DNA of 33,545 nucleotides from JBMYQA01 sp049600855 (GTDB lineage: Bacteria; Bacteroidota; Bacteroidia; Cytophagales; Flammeovirgaceae). The stretch lies in contig JBMYQA010000031.1 of assembly GCA_049600855.1 (NCBI GenBank), forward strand, positions 1-33,545, in the 5' to 3' direction. Both the position numbers and the translations under genes were made by a program. Below the pieces are notes generated by a model. That model had not been told where the DNA came from. It did no database searches and saw only the letters and a list, made by a program, of their open reading frames with translations. Below, one piece after another: positions 8,148 through 18,042 of this stretch. Each line of letters begins with the position of its first letter. Within the stretch, counting starts at the first letter, position 1.

Positions 8148-10682
8148 ATGAAAACGTGTTTACTATTTTTGATGGTGAGCTTGCTCTCCTTTCCTTCATT
8201 TTTAGCTGCAAAGGATATTAACTCATTACAAGCAAAGCGGGTAAAACAACGCCCCAACATTGACGGAAACCTAAACGATGTCACTTGGACTAGTGAAACC
8301 ACCTTTTATTCAGGAAACTTCATCCAAACGGAACCCAATAACGGGATTTCCTCAGAACAAAAAACTGACATTCATGTAGCCTACGATGATTTTGCGATTT
8401 ACATCGCTGCAAAACTCTATGACAATCCAGATAGTGTGCTACAAGAGTTCGGAATTAGAGATTCTGGTGAACGCAACAGCGATATGTTTGCCGTAGCCTT
8501 TGATACTTATAATAAGCAACAAAATGCCTTTTTGTTTATGGTATCTGCAGCTGGCGTTCAAACAGATATTTTTGTGACACCAAACAATGAAGACGAAAAT
8601 TGGAATGCAGTTTGGAATAGCGCCGTGGAAATTACGGCTGATGGATGGATCGTAGAATTAGAAATCCCCTATTCTGCCTTACGCTTTGCCAAACAAGACG
8701 AACAAACTTGGGGAGCCAACTTCATGCGTGTTGTTCGCAGAAAGCAAGAACGCTCTTATTGGAATCACGTAGATGCTTCTATTGATGGATTTGTGAATCA
8801 ATTTGGTCAACTCACAGGGCTTCAAGGAATTACCCCACCACCGCGTTTACAACTTACCCCTTATGTGTCTGGCTATTTGGTGAATACAGAGGGCGTTTGG
8901 TCTGCGTCTGCCAATGGTGGTATGGATTTAAAGTATGGGATTAATGAGAGTTTTACACTTGATATGACCTTAGTTCCCGACTTTGGTCAAGTAGTAGCTG
9001 ATAATGTAGTTTTAAATCTTTCACCTTTTGAGGTACAGTTTGCCGAAAATCGACCTTTCTTTACGGAAGGAACTGAATTGTTTAACAAAGGGGGCTTGTT
9101 CTATTCGCGAAGGATTGGCCAATCTTTTGCAAGTGAAGATGAGGTGTTAGATCGCTTAGTACACCATGATCCAAACTTAACTGGAAAATTGGAAGTACTG
9201 GAAATGCCAGGAGGCGGAGCGCCCAACTCTGCCCCATTAGCCAATGCTACCAAAATATCTGGGCGAACTAAAAAAGGCATAGGCATTGGTTTTTTCAATG
9301 CCATGACCAAAAAGACCTTTGCACGGGTGAAAAATACCGAAACGGGTGAAGAGTTTGATGCTGTTGCCGACCCGTTTACCAATTTTAATGTATTTGTGAT
9401 TGATAAAAACCTAAAAAATAATTCAAACATTGGGTTTATCAACACTTCTGTTATCCGTAAAGATGGCCAACCTGATGCCTTAGTATCTGGTGCAGATTTC
9501 CGGTTCAATGATAAAACCAATACGTACAGTGTTCAAGGATTTGGAGCGGTTACACAAGTCATGACTAGGTCCTTAGAAGGTGAGCGGACAAATGATGTGG
9601 GTTACAAGTACTTCCTTCGCGCAGGAAAAAACAGTGGAACATGGCAATACTGGGTCAGTAGAAATGTGGAGTCCGATAATTATAACCCACGAGATATGGG
9701 ATTCCTAAGAGCACCCAACGAAGTGAGCCATCGTGCGCAAATCAGCTACAACCAATTTAAACCCAAAGGTATTTTTCTAAGAAAAGCCATTCGACTGAAT
9801 TTTAGGCATGAAAAGCTCTTTGCGCCTAATGTATTTACCAGTGCTAATGTGAGTGTGAATGGCAATATGCGCTTCAAAAACTTTTGGGATGCGGGTTTCT
9901 TTGCCGATGTAAACCCTACAAGTTATGATTATTTTGAGCCTAGAACAGATGACTTTAGTCGCTACTTCAAGCGCGAATGGTCACACGGTCAAAATATTTG
10001 GTTTGGTACGGATAACCGCAAACGATTTGGTTTCTGGATGTACAGTGGATTTTGGCGGCGGCCAAGCTGGAATCAAATTGATAACTGGCATGGTTTCTTC
10101 CCGCGTTTTCGGGTAAACAATAAGCTCTCTTTTGAACATGGACTCGAATTTACCAAAGTCAGACGAGAGTTGGGCTATGTCAACAATAACGGAGACATTC
10201 CTAGTAAATTCAACCCACAGGACAAAATCCCATTTGGAGAACGAAACATTCAAAATATTGAAAACACCTTTACCGCCAGTTATATTTTTAATCACCTGAT
10301 GGGGTTAAATCTTCGAGTTCGTCACTATTGGAGTAAGGTCGATTATACGAATAATTTTTATTTCCTAAATGAAATGGGTGAACTAGATCCAAATGAATAT
10401 GCGTATGACGGTTTAGATGATACTGGTAGTGCCCTGCATGATATTAACTACAATGCTTTTAACGTAGATTGCACCTTCTCTTGGCAATTTGCCCCTGGCA
10501 GTATGATGACTGTCGTTTGGAAAGATATTCTCCAAACCGATAATAATGTGGTCAATCAGTCGTATTTCCGAAACTTTGGAAGAATGATTAGAAACCCACA
10601 AACGAACAGCATATCGGTAAGAATATTGTATTTCCTTGATTATTTAACGGTGAAAAAAGGGCTGACTAAAAAAGCTTCTTAG
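8148..10682 (+). CDS. CBM9-like plus DUF5916 outer-membrane protein
   Basis: 844 residues. An N-terminal signal peptide (about 1-21, MKTCLLFLMVSLLSFPSFLA) is followed by a carbohydrate-binding family 9-like domain (about 36-225: RPNIDGNLNDVTW, then strands around VAYDDFAIYIAAKLYD and GWIVELEIPYSALRF). The C-terminal two thirds match the DUF5916 type, with alternating aromatic-rich strands suggesting an outer-membrane beta barrel, including the hallmark FAENRPFFTEGTELF near residue 305. Such proteins are common in Bacteroidota and usually annotated as carbohydrate-binding; their substrate is not established. No TonB box, plug or SusD partner is nearby. The family call is firm and the function open. 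Confidence 0.88.
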   Translation: MKTCLLFLMVSLLSFPSFLAAKDINSLQAKRVKQRPNIDGNLNDVTWTSETTFYSGNFIQTEPNNGISSEQKTDIHVAYDDFAIYIAAKLYDNPDSVLQEFGIRDSGERNSDMFAVAFDTYNKQQNAFLFMVSAAGVQTDIFVTPNNEDENWNAVWNSAVEITADGWIVELEIPYSALRFAKQDEQTWGANFMRVVRRKQERSYWNHVDASIDGFVNQFGQLTGLQGITPPPRLQLTPYVSGYLVNTEGVWSASANGGMDLKYGINESFTLDMTLVPDFGQVVADNVVLNLSPFEVQFAENRPFFTEGTELFNKGGLFYSRRIGQSFASEDEVLDRLVHHDPNLTGKLEVLEMPGGGAPNSAPLANATKISGRTKKGIGIGFFNAMTKKTFARVKNTETGEEFDAVADPFTNFNVFVIDKNLKNNSNIGFINTSVIRKDGQPDALVSGADFRFNDKTNTYSVQGFGAVTQVMTRSLEGERTNDVGYKYFLRAGKNSGTWQYWVSRNVESDNYNPRDMGFLRAPNEVSHRAQISYNQFKPKGIFLRKAIRLNFRHEKLFAPNVFTSANVSVNGNMRFKNFWDAGFFADVNPTSYDYFEPRTDDFSRYFKREWSHGQNIWFGTDNRKRFGFWMYSGFWRRPSWNQIDNWHGFFPRFRVNNKLSFEHGLEFTKVRRELGYVNNNGDIPSKFNPQDKIPFGERNIQNIENTFTASYIFNHLMGLNLRVRHYWSKVDYTNNFYFLNEMGELDPNEYAYDGLDDTGSALHDINYNAFNVDCTFSWQFAPGSMMTVVWKDILQTDNNVVNQSYFRNFGRMIRNPQTNSISVRILYFLDYLTVKKGLTKKAS

Positions 10683-10797
10683 TGAATTGTGGAATTTTAT
10701 AACCACATACATCCTAATAATGTGTTGTACAAACTTATTAGATACAAATCAGTATAAAATAAGTACTCACACCGTCTGAAATCCTAATATTCACCCT

Positions 10798-12795
10798 ATG
10801 AGAACGTATCTCCTTAGCCTTGCCATTTTGCTCAGCACCAATCTTATTTTTGCCCAACATACGCGTATCATCCAAGGCATTGTTCATGCAAAAGTTGATC
10901 CTTCCGAAGCAATTCTTGCGGTCATCTTCCAAACTGATCAACCTTCCAATAAAACCGTAACAGGCCCCGATGGGCAATTTATCATTACCGTACCCAATAA
11001 AAAGGTTTCCTTAACGGTAAAGCCAATCAATGGTCTATTTAAACCCAAGGTGATTATTGTGCCACAAAAAGGGAATTACGTTGCTATTGGCTTAGAAGAT
11101 TTGCCCGAAAAGCTGGATGCAGTATTGGAGGAAATGGAAGAAGATGCTCGATTTACACGCAAAGAAAAGCACAAAAGCATTTTTAGCACGAAGCCCAAAG
11201 CCGCAAAAAAAATAGGTACTGTAGAACGTTCAACCAATAAAGACGAAGGAAGTTCAACGCGTTGTGAGTGTCCAGAGGAATTGGCAAAAATCATCACCGA
11301 TAAAGATTATAAAGCCAACCTTGATTTGGTAAAAAATAAAGCAACTACACACCAAAAAACACAGCCAACTCCCCAAGCAGGGCTGCTCACCGCAGGCGAA
11401 ATTGATGATTTTAGCAAATGGAAACTGTGGAATGACATCTCAAGAAATAAGCTCAGCGAATTTGAAAAAATCTGGCACATCCGCCCTGCCAATCGTTATG
11501 TTGTACAACTCACTACTGAAGCAGGAAATCCTATTATTGATGCTACATTGCAATTGAAAGACCGTTTTGGGGAAGTCGTTTGGGAATCACGTACCGATCA
11601 TACGGGAAAAGGAGAATTATGGAATAACCTATTTTTAAACGAGGAAAATGAGCCCGATTACATTGAAGCCACAGTAGGAAAACAAGTACATCAAATTGAA
11701 AAGCCAACCACATTCCATAAAGGAATCAATATTAAGCAGTTAAACACAAGCTGTCATGTACCCGATGCCGTGGATATTGCCTTTGTGGTAGATGCTACCG
11801 CCTCCATGGGCGATGAAATTGATTACTTAAAAGTAGAGCTTGCCAACATTATCGAGCGTGTAAAAGATTCCATTCCATCTAATCAAATCAGGCTAGGCAG
11901 TGTGTTTTATCGCGATTATTACGATTCATACCTAACAATCAACTCTGATTTGTCAGAAGACATTTCCCAAACGGTCAATTTCATCAAAAAGCAATCGGCG
12001 AAAGGTGGTGGTGATTTCCCGGAAGCAGTAGATGAAGGTTTGCTTGTTGCCCTAAACGAACTGAACTGGAGTGAATCTGCAAAAGCTCGCTTACTCTTCT
12101 TGGTGCTAGATGCTCCTCCTCACGAAAACTCTGTAGTGCGCAAAAGAATTAAAGAAATTAGCCAAGAAGCTGCCAAAAAAGGAGTTCGTATCATTCCAGT
12201 TACCGCCAGCGGCATCGACAAAAGTGCTGAATACCTCATGCGTTCCCTTGCCCTCGCAACCAATGGTACTTACACTTTCTTAACCGATGACAGTGGTATT
12301 GGAAAAGCACACCTTAAACCGACCACTGATAAATACAAGGTAGAGTTTTTAAATGACTTACTGGTGCGATTAATCTTAGAATATACACATTCAACAGCAT
12401 GTGAACCCGATCCTATCCATCATATCGCCACCAACTTAGATACCGTAACCCACACCGATACCTTGCTTACCTTGTTAGATAGCTCTGCCACAGATACAAG
12501 TAGCATTGATTCAACCATCATTCGAATAGACCCTGAGCTTGTATTCACTTGGAAATATTACCCGAACCCTACCAGTGGCAAAATCACCATAGAACTCAGC
12601 CAAAAAGTAGCGGAATTATTTATCACCGATGTAAGTGGTAAATTATTGATGCGTATCGAACCCAAAACTGCTGTTCCTAATCTGATTGACTTAAGCGCCT
12701 ATCCTACAGGTATTTATTTCATTAAGTTTGTGGTAAACGGAAAACGCAAGTTTGGGCGAGTGCTGTTGCGCCGAACGGGTAGACCCGAACGGTAA
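10798..12795 (+). CDS. T9SS-secreted von Willebrand factor A domain protein
   Basis: 665 residues: signal peptide (1-19, ending FAQ); a carboxypeptidase-regulatory-like beta domain (about 22-85); a charged linker; a second Ig/CNA-like stretch near 230-300 (PIIDATLQLKDRFGEVVWES); a vWA domain from about 320 to 510; and a C-terminal type A T9SS sorting domain (about 587-660: YYPNPTSGKITIEL, then YPTGIYFIKFV). The metal-ion-dependent adhesion site is D332-A-T-A-S336 (DxTxS rather than the usual DxSxS). The sorting domain predicts export across the outer membrane and attachment to the surface or release. A role in adhesion or surface protein binding is plausible; the ligand is unknown. The chain continues a few basic residues past the sorting domain (RRTGRPER), which is slightly unusual. 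Confidence 0.9.
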   Translation: MRTYLLSLAILLSTNLIFAQHTRIIQGIVHAKVDPSEAILAVIFQTDQPSNKTVTGPDGQFIITVPNKKVSLTVKPINGLFKPKVIIVPQKGNYVAIGLEDLPEKLDAVLEEMEEDARFTRKEKHKSIFSTKPKAAKKIGTVERSTNKDEGSSTRCECPEELAKIITDKDYKANLDLVKNKATTHQKTQPTPQAGLLTAGEIDDFSKWKLWNDISRNKLSEFEKIWHIRPANRYVVQLTTEAGNPIIDATLQLKDRFGEVVWESRTDHTGKGELWNNLFLNEENEPDYIEATVGKQVHQIEKPTTFHKGINIKQLNTSCHVPDAVDIAFVVDATASMGDEIDYLKVELANIIERVKDSIPSNQIRLGSVFYRDYYDSYLTINSDLSEDISQTVNFIKKQSAKGGGDFPEAVDEGLLVALNELNWSESAKARLLFLVLDAPPHENSVVRKRIKEISQEAAKKGVRIIPVTASGIDKSAEYLMRSLALATNGTYTFLTDDSGIGKAHLKPTTDKYKVEFLNDLLVRLILEYTHSTACEPDPIHHIATNLDTVTHTDTLLTLLDSSATDTSSIDSTIIRIDPELVFTWKYYPNPTSGKITIELSQKVAELFITDVSGKLLMRIEPKTAVPNLIDLSAYPTGIYFIKFVVNGKRKFGRVLLRRTGRPER

Positions 12796-12911
12796 ACAAA
12801 ATTAGCTGTTCAAAGCAACGAAAAGCATTTTTATATGGTATTGGGGGATTAAGCAGGTAACCACAATGATTATATGGAGCTCAATGCTATAACAATAGGT
12901 TAGGTTAGATC

Positions 12912-14087
12912 ATGAAAATCCCTATACTAAAAATAGAAAAATCAGCGTGGTTGTTACTCTTGTTTATTGGTGCATTTTTCGGAGCAAACCTATGGTCTAC
13001 TCATTTTCGGTATGTATTCTACATCCTTCCCATCATTGCTTTAGTAGTTAGCCCATATCCAGCTAAACACATTCGAGATTTAATTCGATGGAGAGCTGCC
13101 CAACAAACCAGAAGTGCCAAATTCACCGTACATTTTGTATACCTCACATTTGGCTTGATCAGCTATTCTTTACTGCTCTTGCTGTTTCGTCAAGATTTTT
13201 ACGAACGATTTTTCCAAGAATCCATATTTATCAGCAGCGCAGCACTTTTTATTTATGTATTTGGAACACTAAAAGAATCGAACGCATCAGATGATCACGT
13301 AAAATTAGTTTTTTGGGGAGTTGCCGTAACCTTCATCGCTGCTTCATGGAAAGGTTTTCTGCAATTGTTTACACAATTCGGCTCTTTTATGGATATGGTC
13401 GTCTTTTCAAACATGCCTACCGAACATTATTCCTGCTTCCTGTTTGGTTTGTGCTGCCTCTACTTTACCAGTCAAAAGGATTGGAAGTTTGCATTATTCG
13501 CCGTTGTATTCACGCTTTTTTCGTTTAAACGTATTGCCATTATTGGGGTTGTGGCATCGGGCACACTCTGGTGGTTTATTCCTCGGTTAACGTTTCTTTT
13601 CAAACGAAAATACTTGGTGTTAGCACTTATTGTATGCCTCAACTTGCTTTACCTTGGATTGATCTATGTGTTGTTGAGCAATCGTTTCGAAGAAGACATC
13701 ATTCTGACTGTGGGAAGCTCTACCCAAGGAATTACTTCGGGACGCATGAAAACTTTTGCCTTAATTCTTCAAGAATTGGGGGGATTTGATTGGTGGGGAT
13801 ATGGGTTGGGGAAAACCGCACAAGTATTACAATCTAGCAATCACTACCTTGATCTCATGCATTCCGACATCTTAAAACTCCTGATTGAAATTGGTCCCTT
13901 CGGCTTTTCAATTTGGATTACATTATTTTATTGGCCTTTTTTAAAACAACCCAAATCTTTGATTTTCCCACTTTACATGAACTTTTTATTCTTTACCGAT
14001 AACACGTTCATTTATTTCGAAGTTTTGGTTATTTTCTACCTATTATCGACTTATACCTTACAAAAATATGACGCTACTCCCTCATAG
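12912..14087 (+). CDS. O-antigen polymerase-like (Wzy/ligase superfamily) membrane protein
   Basis: 391 residues with about ten hydrophobic segments. A large loop near 275-325 carries TSGRMKTFALILQELGGFDWWGYGLG and then LMHSDILKLLIEIGPFGFSIW, the pattern of the O-antigen polymerase/ligase superfamily, where a conserved Arg and a His in the big periplasmic loop act on lipid-linked glycans. It should lie in the inner membrane and polymerise or transfer oligosaccharides. The gene overlaps the next by 20 bases, strongly suggesting translational coupling. No glycosyltransferase or flippase gene is nearby. Whether it is a polymerase, a ligase or a glycan-transfer enzyme cannot be told from sequence. 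Confidence 0.75.
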   Translation: MKIPILKIEKSAWLLLLFIGAFFGANLWSTHFRYVFYILPIIALVVSPYPAKHIRDLIRWRAAQQTRSAKFTVHFVYLTFGLISYSLLLLLFRQDFYERFFQESIFISSAALFIYVFGTLKESNASDDHVKLVFWGVAVTFIAASWKGFLQLFTQFGSFMDMVVFSNMPTEHYSCFLFGLCCLYFTSQKDWKFALFAVVFTLFSFKRIAIIGVVASGTLWWFIPRLTFLFKRKYLVLALIVCLNLLYLGLIYVLLSNRFEEDIILTVGSSTQGITSGRMKTFALILQELGGFDWWGYGLGKTAQVLQSSNHYLDLMHSDILKLLIEIGPFGFSIWITLFYWPFLKQPKSLIFPLYMNFLFFTDNTFIYFEVLVIFYLLSTYTLQKYDATPS

Positions 14088-15348
14088 TGTTTCTGAAAAA
14101 CTGCGAGATCAAATTGGATATGCCATTTTGCTCCTTCTTTTTCTCTCTCAACTCGCCCCACAACACATCAGTTATTTTATTACCATCGCATTTGTTGCTT
14201 TTTGGTTAGTTCGGGGAGGATGGAAAAAAGCAAAAGCTACTGTTAAAACCTATCCCATTATCTGGCTCTTTTGGGGTTTAATTTTCGTCCCCATCATTGG
14301 TTTATTGTATACCGAGAACCTTCGATTTGGAAGAATTGCGATTGAGCAAAAAATTAGCTACGTGGTATTTCCGCTCATTATTTTTAGCTCATCAATCTTA
14401 AGCAAAGTCCAGCTCAATCGAGTTTTTGGTTTGTTTTCACTCGGTTGGTTTTTACTCAGTTTAGCGAGCTTATATTTTGTATTTCTTCAGAATCAGGAAA
14501 TCTATGGTTCTTTACGATCTGAAAGCTTTTGGCTGTTCTCACATCACAACTTAACCAAACCGATTGGAAAAAGTGCCATCCCAACCGCCTTACACATTGG
14601 ATTTTGCATGCTATGGCTCTTCAAAGAATTACTTTTTAATTGGAAACGCTTGTCAACCATTTGGCGCTATGCTTACGTTAGTTTGCTGGTATATTTCATT
14701 GGTTATCAAGTCTTACTGGCGTCACGAACGATTTTTACAAGTGTCGTCATCATCATGTACCTCGTTACCATTTTGTGGTTTGTTCAACAAAAAAAAATCA
14801 GACAAGCGTTAGTAATTGCCATCCTGTTGCCCATTCTGTTTCTAGCTTCCATTTATAGTCATAATACAACTTGGGCCAGGTTTACAGATGTACTCAAATT
14901 TGGGCAACCGATGGAAAACACCCGCTTTGGAGGCTACCAATTGAGAGTTGAAATGTGGAAATCCGCTTGGCAAATCATCAAAGAAAATCCCGTTCTAGGT
15001 GTAGGTACTGGAGATGCTTGGGATGTCATTATCAACGTGCACAAACAGCGGAATTTCGAAGAAGGTTATAAAAATCGCTATCATACACACAATCAATACA
15101 TTCAAGATTTGATGACTTTAGGTATTTTAGGACTCTTGATACTGCTAGCCAATCTCTTGATTCCCTTCATCCTCGCTATTCGTCATAAGCATTATTTTTA
15201 TGGTATGTTTCTACTGTTTATTGCCTTAGCGTGTACGACCGATATTACCTTAGGTTTCTATAAAGGGGTTTTCTTTTTCTCATTTATTAATGCCTTGCTT
15301 TGTCATCAGCTGCTAGCCACTGCTAAAGATTCACAGTTACATCCATAG
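14068..15348 (+). CDS. O-antigen ligase-family (Wzy_C) membrane protein
   Basis: 426 residues with about ten to twelve membrane segments. The large loop (about 285-350) holds RVEMWKSAWQIIKENPVLGVGTGD and YHTHNQYIQDLMTLGILGLL, a close match to the O-antigen ligase (PF04932) signature, including the conserved Arg and the HxHN-type histidines. Members join O-antigen or other glycans from undecaprenyl-diphosphate to lipid A core or protein. ATG 14068 lies inside the end of the preceding polymerase-like gene (20-base overlap, different frame). The two homologues probably act together on one surface glycan; the rest of that pathway must be elsewhere. Confidence 0.87.
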   Translation: MTLLPHSVSEKLRDQIGYAILLLLFLSQLAPQHISYFITIAFVAFWLVRGGWKKAKATVKTYPIIWLFWGLIFVPIIGLLYTENLRFGRIAIEQKISYVVFPLIIFSSSILSKVQLNRVFGLFSLGWFLLSLASLYFVFLQNQEIYGSLRSESFWLFSHHNLTKPIGKSAIPTALHIGFCMLWLFKELLFNWKRLSTIWRYAYVSLLVYFIGYQVLLASRTIFTSVVIIMYLVTILWFVQQKKIRQALVIAILLPILFLASIYSHNTTWARFTDVLKFGQPMENTRFGGYQLRVEMWKSAWQIIKENPVLGVGTGDAWDVIINVHKQRNFEEGYKNRYHTHNQYIQDLMTLGILGLLILLANLLIPFILAIRHKHYFYGMFLLFIALACTTDITLGFYKGVFFFSFINALLCHQLLATAKDSQLHP

Positions 15349-15606
15349 CTTTTATCAAACATAACCTCAAGCAACTTGATGCCATAACCTACCATTCTTA
15401 AATCCTATAAAATCAATCGCATAATCCTATTTTTATCCTAAAAATATTAGGAAGTATTACACTTGAAATATTTAGCGCTCTGACTATCAAATATTTACAC
15501 CAAACAGTATATTAAAATATAGACATCCTTGTAATAAATCTTTATTTATTTGAACTAATGAAATAGCAAACCTAGAAAAATCATGTGATATCCAACTGTA
15601 TTAACT

Positions 15607-17085
15607 ATGTTTCAACTCATCAAACTCCAATGGAAAGAATCCTTTCGGTCAACCATGTGGCAAAAAAGTGTTGCCATCAACATTGTCTTGGGATTCATTA
15701 TTTTTTATTTCCTTTCCCTCTTTTTGGCAGTAGGCATGTTTATGCCTGAGCTATTTAAAGAGTTTTATCCAGAAGAAAACCCCGTTATGTTGTTTAATAG
15801 TTTCATTTTTATGTATCTATTAGCCGACTTAGGGATGCGTTTTTTCTTGCAAGATTTGCCAACCTTATCCATTCAACCTTACTTACATTTACCAATTAGT
15901 CGTAGTAAGATTGTCCATTACTTGCTTATCAAGTCTCTTGGCAGCTTTTTCAACTTCTTCCCTTTACTTATTTTAATTCCTGTGACGTTACGCATTATGC
16001 AGCCTGATTATGGCATGAGTAATGCCTTGATTTGGTTAGGTTCTCTGTTTATGCTAATGCTGATTAATAATTTTATTGCTACCTATTTCAAGCGACAAAT
16101 GGCTAAAGATATGCGTGTGGTAGCCATTTTCGGAATTTGCGTCATTGGCTTGGGATTAGATAGTTATTTCGGTTTTCTCAATATTTCAGGACTATCATCA
16201 AACCTTTTTGGGTTTGTGCTTGCCAACCCTTGGACGATTAGTCTGTTTATCGTGTTGCTCGCAGCCGTGTATTTTTTCAACTTCCGTTTTCTGATGGAAA
16301 ACACTTATATTGAAGAGATTAGTACCAAAAAAGTGACTAAGGCCGATGGTTTTACCGATATGGCTGTATTTGATCGCTTTGGGGAATTGGGAAAACTCAT
16401 CACCTTAGAAGTCAAGCTCATCTTACGCCATAAGCGCACCAAAACGGTCTTGTTTATGACCCCGCTTTTTTTAGCCTATGGACTTATTTTTTATACCCAA
16501 GAAATTTATTTAGAAGGATTTGCTTGGCTCATGTTCGCAGGCTTATTTATTACGGGCATGTTTTTAATGAATTATGGTCAATACCTATATGCTTGGGAAA
16601 GCGAGCACTTTGATGGGATTTTAGCGCATAACATTGATACTAAAACCTACATCAAAGCGAAGTTTTTTCTCATGGTACCTGTAGCAGCAGTATCTTTTCT
16701 ATTCTCGCTGCTTTATGGCTTCATTACCCCTAAAGCCATTCCGATTAATATCGCAATGGCCTTATTCAATATTGGCGTAAATGCATTTGTATTGATGTAC
16801 ATGTCTACAAATAACAAAAAACGCATGGAGATGACGAAAGGAGGCACATTAAACTGGCAAGCTGTTAGTGCGAATCAATTTATTATGATGATTCCTTTAA
16901 TGATTTTGCCATTGCTCATCTACTGGCCCTTCGGATACTTTGAAATTCCTTATGTTGGCTTGGCCGTGATTAGCCTCATTGGTTTAATCAGTTTAATGCT
17001 ATTCAATACTTGGATTGATATCATTGCCAAGCGATTTCAAAAACAAAAGTATCAGATGGCTGCGGGTTTTAGGAAACAAGAATAG
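15607..17085 (+). CDS. DUF5687-family ABC-2-type permease
   Basis: 492 residues with about eleven or twelve hydrophobic segments in two halves separated by a charged stretch (about 235-275). Its start MFQLIKLQWKESFRSTMWQK and overall layout match the DUF5687 membrane proteins of Bacteroidota, which pair with an ABC ATPase. The next gene, 55 bases downstream on the same strand, is such an ATPase, and a terminator follows it, so the two form an operon encoding one transporter. The substrate is unknown. No recognisable -7 element is seen in the 258-base gap upstream. Confidence 0.85.
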   Translation: MFQLIKLQWKESFRSTMWQKSVAINIVLGFIIFYFLSLFLAVGMFMPELFKEFYPEENPVMLFNSFIFMYLLADLGMRFFLQDLPTLSIQPYLHLPISRSKIVHYLLIKSLGSFFNFFPLLILIPVTLRIMQPDYGMSNALIWLGSLFMLMLINNFIATYFKRQMAKDMRVVAIFGICVIGLGLDSYFGFLNISGLSSNLFGFVLANPWTISLFIVLLAAVYFFNFRFLMENTYIEEISTKKVTKADGFTDMAVFDRFGELGKLITLEVKLILRHKRTKTVLFMTPLFLAYGLIFYTQEIYLEGFAWLMFAGLFITGMFLMNYGQYLYAWESEHFDGILAHNIDTKTYIKAKFFLMVPVAAVSFLFSLLYGFITPKAIPINIAMALFNIGVNAFVLMYMSTNNKKRMEMTKGGTLNWQAVSANQFIMMIPLMILPLLIYWPFGYFEIPYVGLAVISLIGLISLMLFNTWIDIIAKRFQKQKYQMAAGFRKQE

Positions 17086-17140
17086 TATACAGAAACCGCA
17101 CTCATTCATTAAAAACAACTTCACTCAAAAATATTGACTC

Positions 17141-17836
17141 ATGATCCAGATTAATAATTTAGAGAAATACTATAATAATGTTCAGGTGGTAAATATTCCT
17201 GAATTAGAAATAAAGCGAGGCGAAAGTTTTGGATTAGTAGGAAATAATGGAGCGGGAAAAACCACCTTGTTTCGCATGATTTTAGATCTGATTCGCCCGA
17301 CTAAAGGCGAAGTACTTTCTAACGAGAAAAACGTGATGGGCAGTGAACATTGGAAAAGGTACACGGGTTCTTTTTTAGATGAAGGATTCCTCATTGGGTT
17401 TCTTACACCTGATGAATACTTCAATTTCATTGGCGACATCAATGGCTTGAATAAAGCAGAAATCACCAAACGCTTGGCTCCTTATGAAGAATTTTTTAAT
17501 GGAGAGATTCTTGGGAAGGATAAATACATTCGAGATTTATCAAAGGGAAACCAGAAAAAAGTCGGAATTGTTGCCGCCATGATGATTGAACCCGAAATTC
17601 TGATTTTAGATGAGCCATTTGCCAACCTTGATCCAAGCACGCAAATTCGTCTCAAAAACTTAATCCGAACTTTTGAGGAAGAGCGCCAAGCTACCATATT
17701 AATTTCCAGTCATGACCTCAATCATGTTGCAGATGTATGCAAGCGCGTAGTGGTACTTGACAAAGGGCAATTGGTACACGATATTCAGGCAAGTGACAAT
17801 ACTTTGAAAGAGCTTGAAGAATATTTTGCCGTGTAA
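17141..17836 (+). CDS. ABC transporter ATP-binding protein, partner of DUF5687 permease
   Basis: 231 residues, one nucleotide-binding domain. Walker A is GNNGAGKT (34-41), the signature motif LSKGNQKKVGI is near 133-143, Walker B with its glutamate is ILILDEPF, the D-loop follows as ANLD, and the switch histidine is in SSHDLNHV. The protein resembles ATPases of ABC-2 exporters. It should hydrolyse ATP at the inner membrane and drive the DUF5687 permease encoded 55 bases upstream. The gene is followed by an intrinsic terminator at 17865-17899. Confidence 0.95.
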   Translation: MIQINNLEKYYNNVQVVNIPELEIKRGESFGLVGNNGAGKTTLFRMILDLIRPTKGEVLSNEKNVMGSEHWKRYTGSFLDEGFLIGFLTPDEYFNFIGDINGLNKAEITKRLAPYEEFFNGEILGKDKYIRDLSKGNQKKVGIVAAMMIEPEILILDEPFANLDPSTQIRLKNLIRTFEEERQATILISSHDLNHVADVCKRVVVLDKGQLVHDIQASDNTLKELEEYFAV

Positions 17837-17864
17837 ATTGATTGTTTAGAAACGCTTTCACGTG

Positions 17865-17899
17865 AGTCATTCCAATAAATAATTGGGATGACTTTTTTT
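17865..17899 (+). terminator. Intrinsic terminator of the DUF5687-ABC operon
   Basis: AGTCATTCCAAT (17865-17876) pairs with ATTGGGATGACT (17882-17893), with one G-T pair, across a five-base loop, followed by a run of T to 17899. It begins 29 bases after the ABC ATPase stop. Confidence 0.88.
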
Positions 17900-17937
17900 A
17901 TGTGGAGGCCACTTCTCCTCTTCAACTCATATCCCCC

Positions 17938-17959
17938 AAATGCATAGCTTTATGCATTT
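17938..17959. repeat. Perfect hairpin AAATGCATA-GCTT-TATGCATTT
   Basis: Nine-base perfect arms (17938-17946 and 17951-17959) with a four-base loop, between the ABC operon terminator and the promoter of the next gene. It has no T tract, so it is not a standard terminator. It directly abuts the left arm of a second inverted repeat. Confidence 0.6.
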
Positions 17960-17960
17960 C

Positions 17961-18023
17961 CCCTCCCCCAATAGGATCATTATTGTCCATTTCAGTCGTA
18001 AAAACCACCCATTTTGGGGGAGG
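17961..18023. repeat. C-rich/G-rich inverted repeat, 11-bp arms
   Basis: CCCTCCCCCAA (17961-17971) is exactly complementary to TTGGGGGAGGG (18013-18023), with 41 bases between. These GC tracts stand out in AT-rich surroundings. It lies just upstream of the -7 element at 18043 and could be a regulatory structure or a remnant of a small repeat element. Confidence 0.5.
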
Positions 18024-18042
18024 GCATCCCTTTTGAAGCCCC

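Noticed and set aside
9101..9520. 139-residue minus-strand open frame inside the DUF5916 gene
   Set aside because: It lies wholly within a well-supported coding sequence and shows no domain or start signal.
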